Below are positions 7,502-13,569 of a DNA stretch of 20,645 nucleotides, one piece after another. The notes under the pieces are model-generated. The model was not told where the DNA came from and did not search any database. It was given only the letters and a program-made list of their open reading frames with translations. Source of the DNA: a virus. Made by a program: the position numbers and the translations under genes. Every line of letters starts with the position of its first letter. The first letter of the stretch is position 1. The stretch is taken from the IMG/VR virus record IMGVR_UViG_3300044623_000172, positions 1 through 20,645 of that record, one strand, 5' to 3'.

Positions 7502-7858
7502 TTATTTTAAATACTTTATAATTTCGGCTAAATTTCCAATAATAAAACCTATTACACCAGAACCACCGATTACATACCATTTCCACTGCTCGAGAGCGGA
7601 TACTCTGGTATTCATCTTTTCCAAATCTTGCACAACATCTTTCTTAATTTCAGCATGTTGATCTTGCGAGATTTGAGCATTTGCTTGCATCTTATGCTCG
7701 ATGCGTGTTTGCATGTCGTCGATCTTATCCACGATTTCTCTATTAGAAGTTGTGATACGAGAGTGAATCTCTTTTATGTCAGATTTCAATTCTTTAACAT
7801 CTTCTTTGATGCCGTCTACTTGTGCTTCCAATTTGGCGAGTCTCTCTGGGGATTCCAT
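7502..7858 (-). CDS. XhlA-like coiled-coil protein with C-terminal membrane anchor
   Basis: 118 aa. Residues 1-90 form a continuous amphipathic helix with heptad-like spacing (LAKLEAQVDGIKEDVKELKS and onward), followed by a single hydrophobic segment at about 94-114 (WYVIGGSGVIGFIIG) and a short basic tail. This layout, and the opening phrase, match the haemolysin XhlA family, which in phages sits in lysis cassettes and is proposed to help holins or anchor lysis proteins at the inner membrane. The start ATG 7858 directly abuts the o-spanin stop. A classical holin with two or three membrane passes is not seen nearby, so this could carry out or assist that step; that is inference. Confidence 0.7.
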   Translation of the reverse strand: MESPERLAKLEAQVDGIKEDVKELKSDIKEIHSRITTSNREIVDKIDDMQTRIEHKMQANAQISQDQHAEIKKDVVQDLEKMNTRVSALEQWKWYVIGGSGVIGFIIGNLAEIIKYLK

Positions 7859-8125
7859 TTATTTTACGCTCTCAAAAATGTTTTTCTGCGTGTTGTACCA
7901 CTCAACCCAAGTGTCAACTTTAATTTTGCATTCATGATATTGCCCGTAGTTGTCCACAACGACTTTCAAAACTTCACTTAACTTTTCAGTAGGATCTGTA
8001 GTCTTTAAGTCAGGACATGCTTCCATAAGTTGTTTTGGGACTTCTGGAAAGTTTCTCTTAACAGGTGTCGTAATCAGACATCCCGATAACAACACAACAA
8101 TAGGTAAAACTAAAAGAAGTTTCAT
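7859..8125 (-). CDS. o-spanin-like outer-membrane lipoprotein (Rz1-type)
   Basis: 88 aa. A lipoprotein signal peptide is clear: basic MK start, hydrophobic core, and lipobox LLSGC with the lipidated Cys at residue 16. The mature part is ~72 aa, with two further cysteines (C38 and one in the YHECKIK segment) and a helical C-terminus. O-spanins sit in the inner leaflet of the outer membrane and pair with an inner-membrane i-spanin to fuse the two membranes at lysis. The start overlaps the stop of the upstream i-spanin-like gene by 4 nt (ATGA), a usual spanin-pair arrangement. Unlike lambda Rz1 it is not proline-rich and not nested inside its partner. Confidence 0.75.
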   Translation of the reverse strand: MKLLLVLPIVVLLSGCLITTPVKRNFPEVPKQLMEACPDLKTTDPTEKLSEVLKVVVDNYGQYHECKIKVDTWVEWYNTQKNIFESVK

Positions 8126-8574
8126 TTCTTACCTACTGCAGCTTGATTTAAAATATCAACTGTATCAGCAGTTATCTTACACTGCGAATCAATCTTCACT
8201 TCAACTGTCTTAATCTTTTCTTGTACGACTATTTGTGTTTCTTTAACAACTTTGACTCTGTCTTTATAGACAGTGACAATCTTCTCATTTACTTCTTTAG
8301 ACTTCTGTTCAGATATTGCAATCTTGGCTTCTAACTCTGCAACTCTTTCTCTCCATGCCATCTCAACAGAGTATCCACCTTTGAAGTAAACACCTGCCAC
8401 TAAAAGCACAATGCTTATCACTTGTATTAGTAAATGATAAGGTGCAATGGTTGGAATCCAACGAACTACAAAACCAAAGAAAAACGATGCAACGAATCCA
8501 ATAATGCCAGTGATTAAGATAATGTTAATTATCCACACTAAGAAGGCATCAGGGAAAAACGCTAACATCCACAT
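8122..8574 (-). CDS. i-spanin-like inner-membrane coiled-coil protein (Rz-type)
   Basis: 150 aa. Two membrane segments lie near residues 10-36 and 46-66, followed by a long charged coiled coil (about 70-132) rich in E, K and V, including KVVKETQIVVQEKIKTVEVK. A cysteine at about residue 132 could form a disulfide-linked dimer, as in other spanins. The typical i-spanin has one N-terminal membrane pass, so the second pass is unusual and would set its topology differently; it may equally combine spanin and holin-like functions. The strong ribosome site GGAGG precedes ATG 8574 by 7 nt. Position immediately before the lipoprotein supports the pairing. Confidence 0.7.
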   Translation of the reverse strand: MWMLAFFPDAFLVWIINIILITGIIGFVASFFFGFVVRWIPTIAPYHLLIQVISIVLLVAGVYFKGGYSVEMAWRERVAELEAKIAISEQKSKEVNEKIVTVYKDRVKVVKETQIVVQEKIKTVEVKIDSQCKITADTVDILNQAAVGKK

Positions 8575-8576
8575 TA

Positions 8577-9113
8577 TTAAACCTCCACTGGTTTCGGACG
8601 ACGAATCATTCCTGCGATAGTGGATGCTTGACCAGCTTTGTATTTCTTAATTTCTTTTGGACCAATCTTTGGTTCATTGGTAGATACTGCTGCACCAGTG
8701 ACATTGGCAATACCGTCTTCTTCAAGAAACTTCTTAACGATAATCTCTTCTTCAACAAGAGACACTCTATTATCCAACATCTTCATGATATTGTCAAACT
8801 TTTCTTGTAGCATTGCAGTTGAACGATTACCTGACTCATATTGTTCTTTAACTAACCAGAGTGCAGCAACTAGAGATTTCATTTTACTCTCAGCACCTGG
8901 AAGTCTATTGATAATTTTCTTTACATTGAACACTAAACGATTCAAGTAAGTGTATGCATCTCTTTCTTGAGATGATTGCAGAGTAGTTGCTTTGCGAATG
9001 TTCTTACCCTTAGCATCAATGATACCCAGTTTGAATGCTTCTGTGTCCTCAAAGTTAGTGACTAACATTTTGAGAACTCGATATGCAATTAAATTGTCTA
9101 CTATGCGAGCCAT
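8577..9113 (-). CDS. conserved phage protein, function unknown
   Basis: 178 aa; not recognised by function. It begins MARIVDNLIAYRVLKMLVTN and is mostly predicted helical to residue ~130, with mixed charge and no membrane segment, signal peptide or cysteine cluster. The C-terminal 45 residues are Gly/Pro/Lys-rich and basic, probably extended. Similar small helical proteins occur beside lysis and structural genes in T4-like marine phages as I recall, without assigned roles. The start ATG 9113 shares one base with the stop of the upstream gene (TAATG), and AGGA lies 8 nt before it. A virion or assembly role is the simplest guess from position. Confidence 0.8.
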   Translation of the reverse strand: MARIVDNLIAYRVLKMLVTNFEDTEAFKLGIIDAKGKNIRKATTLQSSQERDAYTYLNRLVFNVKKIINRLPGAESKMKSLVAALWLVKEQYESGNRSTAMLQEKFDNIMKMLDNRVSLVEEEIIVKKFLEEDGIANVTGAAVSTNEPKIGPKEIKKYKAGQASTIAGMIRRPKPVEV

Positions 9114-9493
9114 TAAATTTTCCTAAGTGTTGATATAATCGTTTCATCCAAGACTATATCAGACAAAATAATACCGTATTCTGGTAACTCTGCTGGCATT
9201 CTATCGAGGTATACTAGAAATGTAACTAATACATCCCAACAAGATTTGTCAATTTTATGAAACAGCATTCTTGTTGCTGAATCACCGAAGATGTTATAAA
9301 GAACAATAATGTGATTGAGGATTAATCGCTCTCGCAGTTCATCATAATTTTTATATCTGGAAAGTAACTTCTTAAGATATAAGAACTTCTTTATGTCTTC
9401 TTCAAATTCTTGTAGGCTATGGCACTGCGGATTATCGTAGTGATGCATTGCGTATACAAGAAAGTTACCTTCATTTAGTTTTTCACTAACCAT
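9113..9493 (-). CDS. small conserved phage protein (DUF7207-like), function unknown
   Basis: 126 aa. The N-terminal phrase NFLVYAMHHYDNPQC (residues ~10-24) and the following EEFEEDIKKFLYLKKLL helix resemble a small family I recall from T4-like marine phages (DUF7207; I am not certain of the accession). The rest is helical, with a well-spaced Leu/Ile pattern and two more cysteines. No enzyme motif is seen. The gene starts 17 nt after the terminator stem of the structural gene upstream and is joined to the next gene by a TAATG overlap, so the two probably form a unit. Its role is unknown. Confidence 0.78.
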   Translation of the reverse strand: MVSEKLNEGNFLVYAMHHYDNPQCHSLQEFEEDIKKFLYLKKLLSRYKNYDELRERLILNHIIVLYNIFGDSATRMLFHKIDKSCWDVLVTFLVYLDRMPAELPEYGIILSDIVLDETIISTLRKI

Positions 9494-9509
9494 ATTATCT
9501 TCAAAAAAG

Positions 9510-9532
9510 AAAGGGAGAACAACTCTCCCTTT
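9510..9532 (-). terminator. intrinsic terminator after the mosaic structural protein
   Basis: 9-bp stem AAAGGGAGA / TCTCCCTTT with a 5-nt loop, followed in the minus direction by TTCTTTTTTG. It lies 16 bp past the stop of the 425-aa gene and just before the next gene. Good stem plus U-run makes this a convincing rho-independent terminator. Confidence 0.88.
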
Positions 9533-9541
9533 TACATTATG

Positions 9542-9549
9542 TATTTATT
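9542..9549 (-). promoter_or_regulatory. possible late promoter element (AATAAATA)
   Basis: Matches 7 of 8 bases of the T4 late element and overlaps the tandem stop codons of the 425-aa gene. A transcript starting ~6 nt downstream would carry the terminator hairpin in its leader, which argues against it or implies control by that hairpin. Confidence 0.18.
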
Positions 9550-10825
9550 AGCTATCTCTGAAGGCTACATCGTCAGATTGGTCACCAGTCATTGAACCCA
9601 TGGCAACTAATGTTTCATACTGAACACGACCAGCACGACCACCAGTACCAACAGTACGACGAACCCAACCAGCATGTTGCGAACCACCAACAGCACCATC
9701 ACCTAGTGCAGCAGTAGCAGTTGCTTGGTCAGCAGTTGCTTGAAGTTCAAAGTACTGAGCACTATTACCAGTGCCAGAAATTAGAACGAGTGTAAATGGA
9801 GCATATGTCAAACCAGTTGGTGTACCAGCTGTAGTAACAATAGCAACATCAGCTTCAGTGGTTAGTGTAAAACCAGTGACAGATGGTGATGTACCAGTAA
9901 CAGCAGAAACAGTATAGATAGTTCCTGTTGCATAACTAGTAATAGTGCCAGTTCCACCTAGTGTACCAGTAATTCTAATACGATCACCAACTGCTAGGGT
10001 AGTTGCAGTACAAGTAAACTGACCACCAGTACCAGAAATAGCAACACCAGCAAGAGCAGTACGACCTGCAGCTGCATCTGCAGTAGTTGCTAGACGGAAA
10101 GTGCCTGCAGCTAAACCAAGAGCAGATACGAAATACTCAGTATCATTTGATAAACCAGTGATAGCAGTAGAACCAGCATGGAAATACTTAACTGAGTCAG
10201 CAGCAACTAAGCCGTGAGTAGCATAAGCGATTTGCTCAGTAGCAATTGTAACACTACCTGTAGGAATAACACGACGAGGTTTAGCAATAGTAACAGTTGG
10301 TGCTGAAGTATAAGCAGTACCAGTATTAGTTACAGCGATTGACGAAACTGCGCCACCAGAGATAGATGCAGTGGCTGCAGCAGAAGAACCACCACCGCCA
10401 GAGAATGTAACTGCTGGAACTTCTAGGTAACGAGTTTTACCAGAAGCAACTGATACAGCGGAAACATTGTCTCCACCAGATACAGCTTCAGTAGCGTCAA
10501 CACCGAATACTAAACCAGATCTGCCCATTGAAAATGTGTCGGCAGAGCCGTGTGCCACATATACAGGTTTCTCAGATAGAGTATAAGAAGTGCCACCAGT
10601 TACAGTAGTAACTAAACCTTTACCATTGTTTGTACCATTGATAACTTTAGCCACAGTGTTAGATGTGATTGTAACGATTTGATAATCTACACCACCAGCG
10701 ATGATATAGTTACCTACTTTTGATTCAGTTGTAAACAGCGTAGATGTACCAGTCACTACACCAGTATCGGCGATAGCGATTGTTCCAGTTGCTGATTTAG
10801 AGTCTTTGTTGCCCCATAGTGCCAT
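9548..10825 (-). CDS. mosaic beta-rich virion structural protein
   Basis: 425 aa, very rich in Thr, Ala, Gly, Ser and Val. The opening MALWGNKDS and the closing GWVRRTVGTGGRAGRVQYET to VAFRDS region resemble structural proteins of T4-like cyanophages and other marine phages. Between them lie shuffled beta modules: ~140-185 (SGGAVSSIAVTNTGTAYTSA then PTVTI), ~195-265 (THGLVAADSVKYFHAGST then AITGLSNDTEYFV), and ~275-345 (VGDRIRITGTLGGTGTI to PTGLTY), each found in many tail and decoration proteins. No signal, membrane or catalytic motif is seen. An excellent ribosome site (AAGGAG, 8 nt before ATG) and its own terminator point to high late expression. The exact place in the virion is not known. 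Confidence 0.8.
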   Translation of the reverse strand: MALWGNKDSKSATGTIAIADTGVVTGTSTLFTTESKVGNYIIAGGVDYQIVTITSNTVAKVINGTNNGKGLVTTVTGGTSYTLSEKPVYVAHGSADTFSMGRSGLVFGVDATEAVSGGDNVSAVSVASGKTRYLEVPAVTFSGGGGSSAAATASISGGAVSSIAVTNTGTAYTSAPTVTIAKPRRVIPTGSVTIATEQIAYATHGLVAADSVKYFHAGSTAITGLSNDTEYFVSALGLAAGTFRLATTADAAAGRTALAGVAISGTGGQFTCTATTLAVGDRIRITGTLGGTGTITSYATGTIYTVSAVTGTSPSVTGFTLTTEADVAIVTTAGTPTGLTYAPFTLVLISGTGNSAQYFELQATADQATATAALGDGAVGGSQHAGWVRRTVGTGGRAGRVQYETLVAMGSMTGDQSDDVAFRDS

Positions 10826-10854
10826 TTTGTGTCTCCTTAGATTTGGACTTTAAT

Positions 10855-12738
10855 TTATTTATTCATTAGTTTTGAAGTGCCTGTAATCTTACGAGCACCA
10901 GATTTTGCCCCAGCTGGGCGACCACGACCACGCTTTTCAGCTGCTGGCTTTATTGGTTTTTTGTCATCATAATCATCTGCGCCTTCTGGATCAGTGTAAC
11001 TTGCTCCATAAGAACGACCTTTAATTTGAGTAACTCCGCCTGGACCTGGAGTGTACTCTAACATAAACTCTTTATACGAAACTTTGTTAGAGATTAAATT
11101 ACCTTCGTCATCGAAAGATTCTTTAACTGGTTTCTTTACCTTCTTAACTGCTTCCCATTTTTCTTCATGGGCAGCATCTCCAGCTGCATTTACTTTAACT
11201 TCTACTGACTTTGCCTCATTCATTTCAGAGTGCATGTAGTCAGCTGCAGTTTGGATATAGTCAGTGGCAAGAGTAATCTTAGATTGAACCCATTCTGGCA
11301 TGTCAGTGTCTGGCTTTAGAATTTCTTTGATCATTTCAGCACATCTTGTTAGAGTTGCCAATTGATTCAAAGCCATGTCACCTTCGTAACCATACTCTTG
11401 TTCGTCTTTTTCTTCTTTAATCTTATTGGTTGGCATACCATTGATTGGTTTGCGTGAATCTTTCAACGCTTTATTCTCTGGTGTACCCTTGATATATTTT
11501 CTATCTGGAACTGGAGCAACAGGTGCTTGTTCATTGGCTTTTGCCATTTTCTGCATTGCTTGTCCAGCAAGGTTTGCTGCTTTACCAGAACCTTGTTTAT
11601 TCTCAGTAGATTTCTTCCAGTCACCTTCGTATTTGAAAGAGATTAGTTTACCTGATTTATCTTTTGTAGTTGTCATCTTGTCTTCACTGCGCAGAGCACG
11701 ACCGATTGCTACATTATGATCTCTAGCAGTTTTATGTTTTGGATCAGCATCTGGAACTGGGTTGTTAAGTTTATAACGAGCACCACGAGAAGCATCCATA
11801 GTTTTACGCATCATAGCATTTTGTTTGTTGCGCTCTTCCAAAGATTCAAATTCTTCGTTGGCAGTTTTAGCTGCATCTTTAAAGTCGCTTGCGCTTGGAG
11901 CACCTTCGCTTCCAGGTTTGCGCATTCTTTCACCAGAGCCAGCTTCAATACGCTTTTTCTTAGCATGAATATTCGCATAGAGTCCTGGTTTTGCTTCTTC
12001 AATCTGCTCAACTTCTTCTGTTGTTTCATAAACACGAGAAACTTCTTTATGATTAACTGTCTTAGCAGTATATGTGCCCTTTTCATCTTTGGCTCGAATT
12101 GTACCAGTAGAAGGGATTTTGTCTGCTTCTTTTTTAAATTTTTCAGTAGCCTTTAACGCTCCAGAAGAAAATGCACCTTCATCGATCTCAACTTCTTCAC
12201 CCATGTTTAGAGTTCTTCTTTTGTTAGCAATTAAAGCACCTTTGGCTTTACCAGATTTCATAAGGTTACTTAACTTTTGACGAGCAACTGATTTATTGCT
12301 AATATCGTCAAGTGTATTAAGTTTAGTCTTCATGCGATGAATTTCATCTAGCTCTTCTGTTTCTTCGCTAAAATGACTATAAGGAACTGTAGTCTTGGTA
12401 GATGTCTTGTTAGAAGTAAAGTGAACATCTTGAACATCACGATGAACATTTACTTTAGCACCAGTCTCATCTTTAAAAGAAGTTTTTTCACCATGTTTTA
12501 AATTTCTAATTGCTTCTTGATGTTCTGGATGTAAAGGATATGAATGACTGGCTCCGTGATGAACAGTCATCACCTTACCCCCTTCATACTTCTGTGTCTT
12601 CACAGTTGCTTCTTCTAACTGTTCAGTTTCTTCTTTACGCAAAAGTTTAAAGTCATGAGAATCGATTTGACCATTCTTATTCTTATCGATGTTATGCTGT
12701 TTACCCTTCAACGCTTCCATAAATGATTTGAATTCCAT
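10855..12738 (-). CDS. large modular internal-virion-type protein with EF-hand and repeated LxE linkers
   Basis: 627 aa, highly charged, no membrane segment. It begins MEFKSFME, like other proteins in this cluster (possible capsid-targeting peptide). An EF-hand loop follows at residues 18-29 (DKNKNGQIDSHD: D18, N20, N22, Q24, D26, D29). Five acidic linkers, at 36-44, 125-133, 181-188, 241-249 and 295-303, share E-E-x-E-x-[LI]-[DE]-E and separate small basic modules of ~55-90 aa. One of these (249-293, KPGLYANIHAKKKRIEAGSG then ERMRKPGS) resembles a module I recall in other marine viruses. Residues ~453-508 form a helical module (DMPEWVQSKITLATDYIQTA); the C-terminus is Arg/Gly/Lys-rich (RGRGRPAGAKSGARK), probably DNA-binding. 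It starts 2 nt after the Dps-like gene, with GGGGA upstream. No enzyme activity recognised; an internal head or core protein is the best guess. Confidence 0.82.
   Translation of the reverse strand: MEFKSFMEALKGKQHNIDKNKNGQIDSHDFKLLRKEETEQLEEATVKTQKYEGGKVMTVHHGASHSYPLHPEHQEAIRNLKHGEKTSFKDETGAKVNVHRDVQDVHFTSNKTSTKTTVPYSHFSEETEELDEIHRMKTKLNTLDDISNKSVARQKLSNLMKSGKAKGALIANKRRTLNMGEEVEIDEGAFSSGALKATEKFKKEADKIPSTGTIRAKDEKGTYTAKTVNHKEVSRVYETTEEVEQIEEAKPGLYANIHAKKKRIEAGSGERMRKPGSEGAPSASDFKDAAKTANEEFESLEERNKQNAMMRKTMDASRGARYKLNNPVPDADPKHKTARDHNVAIGRALRSEDKMTTTKDKSGKLISFKYEGDWKKSTENKQGSGKAANLAGQAMQKMAKANEQAPVAPVPDRKYIKGTPENKALKDSRKPINGMPTNKIKEEKDEQEYGYEGDMALNQLATLTRCAEMIKEILKPDTDMPEWVQSKITLATDYIQTAADYMHSEMNEAKSVEVKVNAAGDAAHEEKWEAVKKVKKPVKESFDDEGNLISNKVSYKEFMLEYTPGPGGVTQIKGRSYGASYTDPEGADDYDDKKPIKPAAEKRGRGRPAGAKSGARKITGTSKLMNK
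10856..10863 (-). promoter_or_regulatory. possible T4-like late promoter for the 425-aa structural gene
   Basis: AATAAATA (7/8 match to TATAAATA) overlapping the stop codon of the 627-aa gene. The predicted leader is ~25 nt, containing AAGGAG. A dedicated late promoter would suit a gene with a strong ribosome site and its own terminator. Confidence 0.35.
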
Positions 12739-12740
12739 TC

Positions 12741-13187
12741 TTATTCCCCAGTAGTTTTTAGGATGGATCTTAGCATCCAGCCGTGTTTCTTATGCGCATC
12801 TAATCTAGAAGCCACAAAATCAGCAAAACCTTGCTCTTTTGCAACAGTCAGTAGATCGAATAACTTATTTAGGCGAACAATGCTTTCGTTGTTCGCTGCA
12901 AGTAAATCAGCCAGCATTGTCTCTGGAGTGTGTCCAACATTCCCTGCATCTATAGACTTATGAACATAAATCTCGTCTAGGTTTCTTGGAGCATACTCGT
13001 TCATTGCACGGATCTCTTCTGCAAATGGATCGACTGCACCATAGAGTTCTTCGTATAGATTACCGAAGAATTCGTGTAGTTGAGGGAAGTCTTTACCTTC
13101 CACATTCCAGTGATAAGAGTGTGCCTTGAAATACATCAAAAATGTATTGCTTAGACAGACTCTTGCTTCTAATAATGTTTCGTTCAT
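12741..13187 (-). CDS. Dps-like ferritin-family protein
   Basis: 148 aa from ATG 13187, chosen because it lies one base past the stop of the upstream gene and begins right before the conserved first helix; the longer frame to 13238 would overlap that gene by 50 nt. All four ferroxidase residues of E. coli Dps (H51, H63, D78, E82) are matched with identical spacing: H26 in SYHWNV, H38 in QLHEFF, D53 and E57 in DPFAEEIR. Dps proteins form hollow 12-mers that oxidise and store iron using H2O2, and many protect DNA. The Lys-rich N-terminal tail that lets E. coli Dps bind DNA is absent. It lies between a DUF6321-like gene and the 627-aa modular gene, not with metabolic genes, so a virion-linked or DNA-protecting role in infection is possible. 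Confidence 0.92.
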   Translation of the reverse strand: MNETLLEARVCLSNTFLMYFKAHSYHWNVEGKDFPQLHEFFGNLYEELYGAVDPFAEEIRAMNEYAPRNLDEIYVHKSIDAGNVGHTPETMLADLLAANNESIVRLNKLFDLLTVAKEQGFADFVASRLDAHKKHGWMLRSILKTTGE

Positions 13188-13188
13188 C

Positions 13189-13569
13189 TTAACAGTTCCA
13201 CTTTCTAAGTGCGAGTGCTTTACGACTTGGCTCGCCATTTGGTTTCTTCATTGAACCTTCCATGCCACCCATTCGTGCACAGAAAGATTTTCTACGATTT
13301 GCTGCTTTGCTTCCAGCTTTTAATTCAGATGGAGGAGTGGTAACTGGTGCTTGTAAATTAGCACCTTTAGCATTATATGCGTCACGACCTTTTTGAGTCA
13401 GACCACCAGTAGAACTCTTGTGTCCTTTGGCATCAACTGCTGCTTCTTGAACAGTTTCTTCTTTAACACAAGATCCAGGTGCACATGGTTTAGTTCCTGG
13501 AACTCGCTTGTGACCTTTCCAGCAATCACAGGACTCATTTAAATATTCTGCAAATGATTTAAAAGACAC
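13189..13569 (-). CDS. small Cys/basic phage protein, DUF6321-like C-terminus
   Basis: 126 aa from GTG 13569, supported by AAAGGAG about 9 nt upstream, and overlapping the end of the 740-aa gene by 11 nt. It starts MSFKSFAEYLNES, a peptide shared in form with its neighbours (possible capsid-targeting and protease site, L-N-E). A Cys/Gly/Pro-rich segment follows (CDCWKGHKRVPGTKPCAPG, with four cysteines). From ~residue 54, the run GGLTQKGRDAYNAKGANLQA, then PPSELKAGSKAANRRKSF and the closing ALALRKWNC match the family I know as DUF6321, widespread in phages, function unknown. The C-terminal part is strongly basic and would suit nucleic-acid contact. Confidence 0.85.
   Translation of the reverse strand: MSFKSFAEYLNESCDCWKGHKRVPGTKPCAPGSCVKEETVQEAAVDAKGHKSSTGGLTQKGRDAYNAKGANLQAPVTTPPSELKAGSKAANRRKSFCARMGGMEGSMKKPNGEPSRKALALRKWNC

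Noticed and set aside
9548-10825. Repeated GCA/ACC-rich DNA stretches as a tandem repeat or CRISPR-like array
   Set aside because: They reflect Ala/Thr/Gly/Val codons of a beta-rich protein; there is no fixed repeat unit or spacer pattern.
13188-13238. Longer Dps-like protein beginning at 13238
   Set aside because: The extra 17 residues are the out-of-frame end of the DUF6321-like gene, and the Dps family begins at the later Met.
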